Notes under the pieces: model-generated
What the model saw: the letters and a program-made list of their open reading frames with translations, nothing else
Told to the model about the DNA's origin: nothing
Database searches by the model: none
Position numbers and translations under genes: made by a program
Assembly: GCA_030038885.1 (NCBI GenBank)
Contig: JASHQY010000149.1
Span: 1 to 28,410, forward strand
Length of the DNA stretch: 28,410 nucleotides
Direction: 5' to 3'
Origin: Thermoplasmata archaeon
GTDB lineage: Archaea; Thermoplasmatota; Thermoplasmata; Lutacidiplasmatales; UBA184
Part shown: in pieces, positions 1-6,468 of the stretch
Numbering within the stretch: the first letter of the stretch is position 1
How the letters are laid out: each line of letters opens with the position of its first letter

Positions 1-794
1 AACGCGACCCCCTCGGGTCCGGCGCGCGACGCGAGCCAGGCGCCGAACGTCCCCGCCGGCGCGGCGGCGAGCGTCGCCGGGTCGTAGACGTTCTCGAACC
101 CGACGAACCGGGCGGTGAACGGGTCGCTCGGGTGGGCGAGCAGGGTCGCCGCGTCGGCGACCGGCGTCGGACGGCCCCCGCGCAGGACGAGGAACGAGTC
201 CGCGACCGAGAACGCGAGCGTCGGGTCGTGGGTCACGACGACCACCGGGATCCGCTCGGTCGCCCGCAGCTCCTCGAACACGAGGTCGAGCGCGTGGCGC
301 GCCTCGACGTCGAGCGCCTGCCACGGCTCGTCCCAGAGCACGAGCTCGGGCTCGGCCGCGAGCGCCCGGGCGAGCGCGACGCGCTGGAGCTCCCCGCCGC
401 TCAGCTGGACGGGGTGGCGGTCGGCGAGCGCGCCGAGGCCGAAGCGGGCGAGGAGCTCGCGGCTGCGGGCCCGCGCGTCCAGCCGGCCGCGGACCTCGAG
501 CGGGTAGCTCACGTTCCGTTCGACGGTCCGGTGGGCGAACAGCCCGAGGCCCTGCGGGACGTAGCCGAGCCCGCGCCGCTCGGGCGGCCGGCCGCTCAGG
601 TCGACGCCGTCCGCCCGGACGCGGCCCCGGGTCAGGGGGAGGAAGCCGGCGAGCGTGCGGAGGAGGGTCGTCTTGCCGGCGCCCGAGTTCCCGAGCACCG
701 CGAGCACGCGGCCGGGCCGCAGCTCGAGGTCGATCGGGCCCAGGTGGAACCGGTCGAGCGTCGCTTCGACCCCGTCGACCGTCCAGGTCGTCAC
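1..794 (-). CDS. wtpC: Tungstate/molybdate ABC transporter ATP-binding protein (partial)
   Basis: ATPase subunit that would power tungstate/molybdate import with the two genes upstream. The translation from GTG at 794 shows a Walker A loop GNSGAGKT near residues 36-43, a Q-loop in YVPQG, the ABC signature LSGGELQRVALARAL, a Walker B LVLWDEP and the switch histidine in VVTHDP. The start codon overlaps the permease stop by 4 nt (GTGA), so the two are probably translationally coupled. The catalytic domain is complete, but the C-terminal accessory region runs off the left edge of the window. Substrate is inferred from the WtpA-like binding protein in the same operon; the ATPase alone would also fit sulfate or polyamine importers. 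The ATPase identity itself is very secure. Confidence 0.93.
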   Translation of the reverse strand, partial: MTTWTVDGVEATLDRFHLGPIDLELRPGRVLAVLGNSGAGKTTLLRTLAGFLPLTRGRVRADGVDLSGRPPERRGLGYVPQGLGLFAHRTVERNVSYPLEVRGRLDARARSRELLARFGLGALADRHPVQLSGGELQRVALARALAAEPELVLWDEPWQALDVEARHALDLVFEELRATERIPVVVVTHDPTLAFSVADSFLVLRGGRPTPVADAATLLAHPSDPFTARFVGFENVYDPATLAAAPAGTFGAWLASRAGPEGVA

Positions 795-1669
795 GGCAGG
801 AGCTCCCCCCGGCGCCACGGCACCCAGCCGTACCGCTCGCCGACCCGGACGACGAGGAAGAGGGCGAACGCGATCAGGAGGAAGACCGAGCTGACCGCCG
901 CCGCGCCCGCGAGGTTCCCGCTCTGGAAGAGGTTGTAGACGAGGACCGAGATCGTCGACGTGACGGGCCCGTTGTAGATGCCGCCCGGGTAGACCGTGTA
1001 GGCGAGGATCAGGATCCCGCCGATCTCGCTGACCGCGCGGGCCCACGTGAGCAACAGGCCGGCGACGATCCCGCGGAGCGCGAGCGGGAAGGTGACCGTG
1101 AGGAACGCGGTCGCGGGCCCGGCGCCGAGCGACCGCGCGGCCTCGAGGACCCGGGGGTCGATCGCGCGGAACGAGAGGTCGGCGGCGAGGACCGTGTACG
1201 GGGCGCTGACGAACACCATCACGAGCACGACCCCCCAGATCGTGTCGTAGATCGGGACGCCGATCTCGGTCGTGAACCGGTAGAGCGGGGTCCCCGGGAT
1301 CACGAGGAGGAAGATCCCGAGACCGACCAGGAGGTGAGGGACGACCACCGGCAGCGCGACGACCGACTCGACGACGCTGCGGCCGCGGAACGGGTGGCGA
1401 GCGAGCAGGTAGCCGAGCGGGATCGCGAAGATCAGCGCGGCGAGCACCGCGACCCCCGACGCGTAGAACGTCAGCCACAGCGCCTCCCGGACCGCGAAGT
1501 TGTTCGCCGCGCTCAGGATCTCGGCGGGCGTGCCGTACGTGAACAGCGCGTAGATCGGCAGCAGGAACAGGAGCAGCAGCGATCCCGCGAGGATCGCCTC
1601 GAGGACGATCCACGGCCAGCCGTGGGGAGGACGTCGCATGGTCGGGGCGCTCACGCGCCCCGGGCTCAT
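791..1669 (-). CDS. wtpB: Tungstate/molybdate ABC transporter permease
   Basis: Integral membrane subunit of the importer, 292 residues, about the usual length for ModB/TupB/WtpB permeases. About six hydrophobic segments are visible: roughly residues 18-45 (WPWIVLEAIL... to ALFTYG), the ALWLTFYASGVAVLAALIF stretch, VVESVVALPVVVPHLLVGLG, GVVLVMVFVSAPYTVLAA, GIVAGLLLTWARAVSEIGGI and VSSVFLLIAFALFLVVRVG. The EAA-type coupling loop is in the region EAARSLGAGPATAFLTVTFP, which carries the expected EAA...G spacing. The start ATG overlaps the wtpA stop (ATGA), and the stop overlaps the wtpC start, so all three are one transcription unit read leftward. A later in-frame ATG at 1639 (MRRPPHG) is an alternative start. 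Confidence 0.92.
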   Translation of the reverse strand: MSPGRVSAPTMRRPPHGWPWIVLEAILAGSLLLLFLLPIYALFTYGTPAEILSAANNFAVREALWLTFYASGVAVLAALIFAIPLGYLLARHPFRGRSVVESVVALPVVVPHLLVGLGIFLLVIPGTPLYRFTTEIGVPIYDTIWGVVLVMVFVSAPYTVLAADLSFRAIDPRVLEAARSLGAGPATAFLTVTFPLALRGIVAGLLLTWARAVSEIGGILILAYTVYPGGIYNGPVTSTISVLVYNLFQSGNLAGAAAVSSVFLLIAFALFLVVRVGERYGWVPWRRGELLP

Positions 1670-2760
1670 GAGAGGAACCCGCTGGCCCAGGACGGCAGCG
1701 TCGTGACGTCCGGCTGGAGGAGCCCGGGCACCTCACTCGGCGCGTCCGTCCATCCGGGGAAGATCGGCGTCCACGCCCCGCCCTGGGCGAGGATCGCGCT
1801 CCCCTGGGGAGAGAGGAGGAGGTGGAGGAACAGCGCGCCGAGCGCCGCGTTCGGCGCGTTCAGCGGGACCGTTGCCGCGAAGAGGATCGGCGCGGGGACG
1901 ACGCTCGTGAGCGCCCCCGACGACCCGATGATCTGCGTCGACAGCTGCGCGTAGTCGTGCAGCGCGGTCGAGTTGTTCGCCCCGAGGCCGACGATCGGGT
2001 CGAGCAGCACGTACGGCAGGTGGTTCTGGATCGCGACCGCCTTGTACGTGATGACCGACGAGACGACGCCGGTCTCGATCAGCGACGCGGCCTGGGACTC
2101 GTGCTCGAGGATCGTCGTGCCGGCGATCGGGGAGGCGTAGCTGCCCGGCGCGCCGTTGTAGAAGTGGCTGTAGTACGCGGAGGTGCTGGTGTTGTAGAGC
2201 ATGCCCTGGAGCATCAGGCTGAAGATCTCGTTGTAGCCGTTCGGGTCGGTGGAGGCGTTCCAGATCCCCAGCCGGTCGTTGCCGCCGGCGGCGGTCACCT
2301 CCACGAGCTTGTCGGCCCAGTTCGACGAGGTGATTCCCGCGAACCCGGGGTTGCTCGAGTTGTAGATCAGGACCTCCTGGGTCTGGGCGAAGACGACCTC
2401 GTAGTTCGCGAACTTCGGGTAGAGCAGCTGCGGCGCGAGCCGGAAATCGGCGAGCGCGGCGACGTCCGCCTTCGCGGTGAGCGCGGTGATCGCGGTCGTC
2501 ACGTCGAGCGATCCCTCGTACGTCTGGGCGGCCCCGGGCGCGGAGATCCCGGGCGTCTCGTTGACCAGCGCGTTCGCGAGCTCGGGGAACGTGAACGTCA
2601 GCGTGCCCGCGCCGAGGATCGAGAGGGTGTTGTTCGCGGCGGCGCTGGACGAGGACGCGGGCGAGCCGCGGTACTCGTACCCCGCGTAGAACCCGAGGCC
2701 GCCGACCCCGGCGGCGACCACGATCACGATGACGATCCACACCGGCGTCGCGGCCGCCAT
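1666..2760 (-). CDS. wtpA: Tungstate/molybdate-binding protein, membrane-anchored
   Basis: Extracytoplasmic substrate-binding protein of the importer. From ATG at 2760 it has 364 residues: an uncleaved-looking N-terminal membrane segment (WIVIVIVVAAGVGGLGFYAG), a Ser/Ala linker, then a periplasmic-binding fold. WtpA/ModA features are visible: GAGTL at the start of the mature domain, EGSLDVTTAITAL, ADVAALADFRLAP, the STDPNGYNE segment whose Asp is a known oxyanion ligand in archaeal homologues, and TTILEHESQAASLIETG with the expected Glu. The open frame extends further upstream, but the residues there are low-complexity and a promoter (TTATC centred at 2786) lies exactly 26 nt before the ATG at 2760, which favours this start on a leaderless transcript. 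Tungstate versus molybdate cannot be told from sequence alone. Confidence 0.9.
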   Translation of the reverse strand: MAAATPVWIVIVIVVAAGVGGLGFYAGYEYRGSPASSSSAAANNTLSILGAGTLTFTFPELANALVNETPGISAPGAAQTYEGSLDVTTAITALTAKADVAALADFRLAPQLLYPKFANYEVVFAQTQEVLIYNSSNPGFAGITSSNWADKLVEVTAAGGNDRLGIWNASTDPNGYNEIFSLMLQGMLYNTSTSAYYSHFYNGAPGSYASPIAGTTILEHESQAASLIETGVVSSVITYKAVAIQNHLPYVLLDPIVGLGANNSTALHDYAQLSTQIIGSSGALTSVVPAPILFAATVPLNAPNAALGALFLHLLLSPQGSAILAQGGAWTPIFPGWTDAPSEVPGLLQPDVTTLPSWASGFLS

Positions 2761-2782
2761 CGTTGTGGGGAAATACCACATC

Positions 2783-2789
2783 GGATAAG
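2783..2789 (-). promoter_or_regulatory. TATA-type promoter of wtpABC
   Basis: On the minus strand the motif reads CTTATCC. Its centre is 26 nt upstream of the wtpA ATG at 2760, the usual distance from an archaeal TATA box to the transcription start, so the message would begin at the start codon. Inference from spacing and from the same motif at other genes here. Confidence 0.6.
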
Positions 2790-2824
2790 GCTTGCGCAGC
2801 GGGTCGTCGACCCGGGGGCAGGGC

Positions 2825-3217
2825 TCAGAGGTCGCGTCGGCGCTCGAGCGGGAGGTACACGCGGTAGACCCGACCGACGATCGCCGCGATCGGGACGGGT
2901 CCGAACCGTCGGCTGTCGCGCGCGACGTCGACGGCGTCCCCCCGCACGTCGACCGTGCCCGCATCGGCATCGAACGCGCGGACGCGCTTCACGAGCCAGC
3001 GGGTCGGATCCTCGGGGTCGACGAGGACGACGATCTCTCCCGGCGCGGGCGGCCGGGACCGGTAGGCGCCGGTGTCGACCCGCAGTCGGTCGCCGGGTTC
3101 GAGGGTCGGTCGCATGCTGCGGTCCTCGACCCGGACGCGGCGGCTCCGCCAGCGGCGGAGGCGGGGGACCGGCTCGGCGGCGGTCCGGACGGGCGGCGCG
3201 TCGGGCGGTGCCGGCAT
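2825..3217 (-). CDS. sodX: S26-family peptidase, probable NiSOD maturation protease
   Basis: A 130-residue S26 (signal peptidase I-like) serine protease. The catalytic Ser34 lies in DRSMRPTLEPGD and the catalytic Lys77 in WLVKRV; the C-terminal S26 box is VRGDAVDVARDSRRFGPVP (about 91-109). There is no N-terminal membrane segment, unlike ordinary signal peptidase, but like the small soluble proteases that cut the propeptide from nickel superoxide dismutase. It is divergently transcribed from a clear sodN gene only 30 nt away, and such pairing is the known arrangement in bacteria. The start ATG at 3217 is needed to keep the Ser-Met motif; the next Met follows the catalytic serine. Function as NiSOD-processing protease is inferred from family plus context; the peptidase family assignment is strong. 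Confidence 0.85.
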   Translation of the reverse strand: MPAPPDAPPVRTAAEPVPRLRRWRSRRVRVEDRSMRPTLEPGDRLRVDTGAYRSRPPAPGEIVVLVDPEDPTRWLVKRVRAFDADAGTVDVRGDAVDVARDSRRFGPVPIAAIVGRVYRVYLPLERRRDL

Positions 3218-3218
3218 C

Positions 3219-3226
3219 CTTATCCG
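3219..3226 (+). promoter_or_regulatory. TATA-type promoter of sodN
   Basis: CTTATCCG, with TTATC centred 26 nt before the sodN ATG at 3248, implying a leaderless message. The element abuts the start codon of the divergent protease gene (3215-3217), so binding of general factors here would sit directly on the protease start region. Confidence 0.6.
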
Positions 3227-3247
3227 ACCGCCGGAGCTCGCGGGGGC

Positions 3248-3781
3248 ATGCCCGCGAACCCGTCCTCGCTCGGATGGTTGGAACGACTGGTCGACGCCGT
3301 GCATCCCCCCCGCCCGGTCTACGCCCACTGCGACATCCCGTGCGGTATTTACGACCCGTACGAGGCCCAGATCTCGGCCCTCACGGTCCTCCGCATGGAC
3401 CAGCTGATCGGCGAGCTCGCGATGCCCGCGGCCGACGCGAAGCCCGAGGACCGCGCGGCCTACGTCGTGAAGCTCTCCCGCTACACCGCGGTCAAGGAGT
3501 CGCACGCCGAGCGCGTGAAGAGCGAGATCCGGGTGATCTGGGGCGACTACTTCACCCCCGACCACGCGAAGCAGCATCCCAACGTCCACGAGCTCACCTG
3601 GAAGATCCTGAAGGCCGCGTCGAAGACCCGCCAGGGCACGAGCGTCGCGGACGCGCAGGAGCTCGTCAAGCAGGTCCAGGAGTTCTCCGAGCTGTTCTGG
3701 CAGACGAAGGGCGCGAAGACGCGCCGGATCCCGTCGCTGCAAAAGTCGGGCGGAGAGCTCGTCGTCCAGGTCCCGCCGTAG
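3248..3781 (+). CDS. sodN: Nickel-containing superoxide dismutase
   Basis: Converts superoxide to oxygen and hydrogen peroxide with a nickel centre. The 177-residue precursor has a 26-residue leader ending in VYA, followed by the nickel hook HCDIPCGIY (residues 27-35); after cleavage His1, Cys2 and Cys6 would be the nickel ligands. The rest matches the NiSOD four-helix body: YDPYEAQI, a helical stretch with HAERVKSEIRVIWGDYFTPDH, HPNVHELTWKILKAASKTRQG and FSELFWQTKGA near the C-terminus. Compared with the Streptomyces enzyme as I remember it (hook HCDLPCGVY), Leu4 and Val8 are both Ile, Glu17 is Ser, and the Lys of DYFK is Thr. There is a C-terminal extension of about 20 residues. It is divergent from the probable maturation protease. 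Archaeal NiSOD is unusual to my knowledge; the family call itself is very secure. Confidence 0.95.
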   Translation: MPANPSSLGWLERLVDAVHPPRPVYAHCDIPCGIYDPYEAQISALTVLRMDQLIGELAMPAADAKPEDRAAYVVKLSRYTAVKESHAERVKSEIRVIWGDYFTPDHAKQHPNVHELTWKILKAASKTRQGTSVADAQELVKQVQEFSELFWQTKGAKTRRIPSLQKSGGELVVQVPP

Positions 3782-3833
3782 GGACGGCGCGCGTGCCGGA
3801 CCCGCGCTCGACCCCCGCGGGAGGGATCGCCCC

Positions 3834-5363
3834 GTGAGCGAGCCGCTGCCGCTCGACGGCACGTCGCTCACCGTCCCCGACTTCCTCTCGGTCGCCCGCG
3901 GCCACCGACCGGTCGCGATCGCTCCCGAGGCCCGGACCCGCATCGCGGCGAGCCGCGCCGCGGTCGAGCGCGCGGTCGATTCCGGCCGCGCGGTCTACGG
4001 GATCACGACGGGCTTCGGGGGCCTTTCGCACCACGCGATCCCCCCGGAGCAGCGGCGGGAGCTCCAGGTGTCGCTCGTGCGCAGCCACGCGAGCGGGACC
4101 GGCCCGGCCCTGCCGGCGGACGTCGTGCGCGGGCTCGTGCTCCTCCGGCTCAACTCGCTCGTGCGCGGCCGATCCGGCGTGCGCCCGGAGCTCACCGACC
4201 GCCTCGTCGCGCTGCTCGATCGGGGCCTCGTGCCGTGGATCCCCGAGCAGGGCTCCGTCGGGGCGTCGGGCGACCTCGCACCGCTCGCCCACCTCGCGCT
4301 CGCGCTCACGGGGGAGGGCGCGTTCCTCGACCCGCGCTCGGGCGAGCTCCTGCCGGCGCGGGACGTGCTCCGGCGGGAGGGGATCGATCCGCTCGACCTC
4401 GTCGAGAAGGAGGGGGTCGCGCTCCTGAACGGGACCGCGCTGATGGCGTCCTACCTCGCGCTCGCGGTCGCCGACCTCGAGGCGCTCTACGAGGCCGCGG
4501 TCGTGGGGATCGCGCTCTCGTTCGACGCGCTGGAGGGGGATCCCGAGTCGCTCGACGACCGGTTGGGCGAGGTCCGCAACTCCCCCGAGCAGCGGGCGGT
4601 GGCCCGGGCGCTCCGCGACCTCCTCGCCGGGAGCGCGCTCGCGGTCCATCGCACGGCGTGGGCCGGGCAGGATCCGTACACCCTGCGCTGCGCCCCCCAG
4701 GTGCTCGCCGCGGTCCGGCTCGCGCTCGGCTTCGCCGGCGGGATCGTCGCGCGGGAGCTCAACGCCGTCACCGACAATCCGGTGGTCTTCGAGCCGGACA
4801 CGTTCCTGAACGGGGGCAACTTCCACGGCCAGCCGCTCGCGCTCGCCCTCGACACGCTCGCGCTCGCGACCCAGTACCTCGCGGCGTTCTCCGAGCGGCG
4901 GATCGCCCGGATCGTGCATCCGGCGCTGAACCGCGGGCTCCCCGCGTTCCTCGCGCCCGAGCCCGGTGTGAGCTCGGGGTTCATGATCCCCCAGTACCTC
5001 GCGGCCGCGCTCGTGAACGAGAACGCGACGCTCGTCCATCCCGCGAGCGCCGCGAGCCTGCCGACCTCCGCGGACCAGGAGGACTTCGTCAGCATGGGGC
5101 CCTGGGCGGGCGCGAAGCTCCGCCGGGTGCTCGCGAACTCGCGGACGGTCGTCGCGATCGAGTGGATCGTCGCCGGTCAGGCGCTCGAGCTGCGCCTCCC
5201 GAAGTCCGGCGGGCGCGGCAGCGGGGCGGCGCTCCGCGCCCTCCGGGCGCACGTAGCGCCCTGGACGGCCGACCGGAGCCCCGCGCCGGACATCGAGCGC
5301 GTCGCCGCCCGGCTCGAGGACGGATCGCTCGTGCGCGAGGTCCGCGCCGCGGTCCCGTTCTAG
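3834..5363 (+). CDS. hutH: Histidine ammonia-lyase
   Basis: Deaminates L-histidine to trans-urocanate, the first step of histidine breakdown. The 509-residue length is typical. The self-forming MIO cofactor triad Ala144-Ser145-Gly146 lies in GSVGASGDLAPLAHLA. Other family motifs are the catalytic tyrosine region YGITTGFGGLSH (55-66), QDPYTLRCAPQV, ELNAVTDNPVVF, GNFHGQPLALALD and TSADQEDFVSMG, the last two favouring histidine over phenylalanine or tyrosine lyases. GTG at 3834 is preceded by GGGAGGG (3819-3825) at an 8-nt spacing, which fixes the start. It follows sodN by 52 nt and may share its transcript. No other hut gene is in the window, so the pathway cannot be confirmed here. The 3' end overlaps the convergent neighbour by 4 nt. 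Confidence 0.93.
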   Translation: MSEPLPLDGTSLTVPDFLSVARGHRPVAIAPEARTRIAASRAAVERAVDSGRAVYGITTGFGGLSHHAIPPEQRRELQVSLVRSHASGTGPALPADVVRGLVLLRLNSLVRGRSGVRPELTDRLVALLDRGLVPWIPEQGSVGASGDLAPLAHLALALTGEGAFLDPRSGELLPARDVLRREGIDPLDLVEKEGVALLNGTALMASYLALAVADLEALYEAAVVGIALSFDALEGDPESLDDRLGEVRNSPEQRAVARALRDLLAGSALAVHRTAWAGQDPYTLRCAPQVLAAVRLALGFAGGIVARELNAVTDNPVVFEPDTFLNGGNFHGQPLALALDTLALATQYLAAFSERRIARIVHPALNRGLPAFLAPEPGVSSGFMIPQYLAAALVNENATLVHPASAASLPTSADQEDFVSMGPWAGAKLRRVLANSRTVVAIEWIVAGQALELRLPKSGGRGSGAALRALRAHVAPWTADRSPAPDIERVAARLEDGSLVREVRAAVPF

Positions 5364-6142
5364 CGCGCGGGCCCGGCCGGGACCGCGGGGCCCGGGGCGC
5401 CGGTCGATGGGAAGCGCACCTGGTGCCCGCACGACGGGCAGGTGTACTCGCTGACCCCGCGGTGCCGCAGCGGGGTCCGGCACTTCGGGCACGGGATCGG
5501 CTTCGACGTGACCCAGGCGGCGAACATCTCCTGGGAGCGGCGGTCCACGCTGTCGCCCGGGGCGGCGGCCGGGGTCGGCGCGGCGGGCGAGAGGGTCGCG
5601 GGGGGCGTGCGGGCGGGTTCCGGCGCGGGAGGAACCGCGGCCCGAGGTGGCCGGACGGGCGGGGGTGCGGGCGGCCGGGCCGGGGTCCCGAGCTTCGCAT
5701 CGGGGGCGGGCGGTCCCGCCCGGGGGGACGAGAGGCGGCCGCACTGCGGGCAGACCGCGAGGCTCGCCGAGCCCGTCGTCTGGAGGGGTACGTGGCAGCT
5801 GGGGCAGAGCGCCTTCAGCCCCACCGGAGTGAACACCGGTACCGGGGGAGCGGCGGGCCCGTCCGAGGGGGGGTGGGCGGGAGCGCTCACGGGGGCGGGG
5901 GCCGGGGCCGAGGGCGGCGGAGCGATCGGCGGCGGACGGGCCCAGCGCACGGTGCGCCGTCCGGGATCGTAGGCGATCGGAGTGCCCGGTCGACCGAGCT
6001 CGTACACGAGCAGCCGCTCCGCCTTGTGCTCGCGCCACGAGAGCGCCGCGGCGAGCCCGGGCACGCTGGTCGTGCCGAGGGATTGAACGGTCGATCGCAG
6101 ACGCTCGAGGTCCTGTTCGGAGGGCCCGAAGAAGCCGGCCAT
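5360..6142 (-). CDS. Winged-helix and double zinc-ribbon protein of unknown function
   Basis: A 260-residue protein that I do not recognise as a named family. Residues about 10-70 look like a winged-helix domain (QDLERLRSTVQSLG, VPGLAAALSWREHKAERLLVYEL). A proline/alanine-rich linker follows, then a zinc ribbon with two CxxC pairs (CPSC and CPQC, about 113-134), a second Pro-rich linker, and a second ribbon (CPKC and CPSC, about 217-235) near the C-terminus. The layout suggests nucleic-acid or protein binding, perhaps transcription-related, but no function should be assigned. A GTG directly before the ATG is an alternative start; an A/T-rich patch around 6166-6170 lies about 26 nt upstream of the ATG at 6142, which favours that codon. 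It converges on hutH with a 4-nt overlap of stops. Confidence 0.75.
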   Translation of the reverse strand: MAGFFGPSEQDLERLRSTVQSLGTTSVPGLAAALSWREHKAERLLVYELGRPGTPIAYDPGRRTVRWARPPPIAPPPSAPAPAPVSAPAHPPSDGPAAPPVPVFTPVGLKALCPSCHVPLQTTGSASLAVCPQCGRLSSPRAGPPAPDAKLGTPARPPAPPPVRPPRAAVPPAPEPARTPPATLSPAAPTPAAAPGDSVDRRSQEMFAAWVTSKPIPCPKCRTPLRHRGVSEYTCPSCGHQVRFPSTGAPGPAVPAGPAR

Positions 6143-6145
6143 CAC

Positions 6146-6468
6146 GCGAACCGCGCGCCGGCCGCAAAAGAACCTATCGCCCGAGTGGCATCGGGCGGGA
6201 GATCACCGGGAAGGCACCGGTGGGGGACCCCTGGTCTCTTGGACGGTGCCACCAAGAGCCGCGTTCCACCGATGCCCGAGGCCAATGTCCACAAACGCAC
6301 AACTGTCTATATAGTTATCCGGGCCCGCGGAACGTGGGTCCTGACCGCCCCGGCGGCCGTCCGGTGGCGGTCGACGCGGTCGATCGGTGGGATCCCGCCC
6401 TCCTTCCCCCCCGGGCCCGACGGGGCGGCGCGCGCCCGCTAAGCGCCCGGGAGCGTGGGGGTTCCGCG
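6146..6468. other. Divergent intergenic region with TATA box and nested inverted repeats
   Basis: No convincing protein gene. On the plus strand there are two interlocking 7-bp pairs: GGCACCG (6213-6219) with CGGTGCC (6244-6250), and CTCTTGG (6236-6242) with CCAAGAG (6252-6258); they cannot easily form together. A good TATA box TATATA lies at 6308-6313, predicting a start near 6337, which would give the FAD oxidase gene a leader of about 130 nt or a separate small RNA. A near-palindrome GGTGGGATCCCGCC lies at 6384-6397. A weaker GCTAAG at 6438-6443 is about 28 nt before the oxidase ATG and could be its own promoter. Confidence 0.4.

Noticed and set aside
1666..2970. Longer start for the tungstate-binding protein at 2970
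   Set aside because: The extra residues are low-complexity and cross the predicted promoter and the end of the protease gene; ATG at 2760 sits exactly 26 nt from TTATC.
3666..6167. Long minus-strand open frame opposite hutH
   Set aside because: No family features, and the plus strand holds histidine ammonia-lyase with its MIO motif; it is an antisense shadow.
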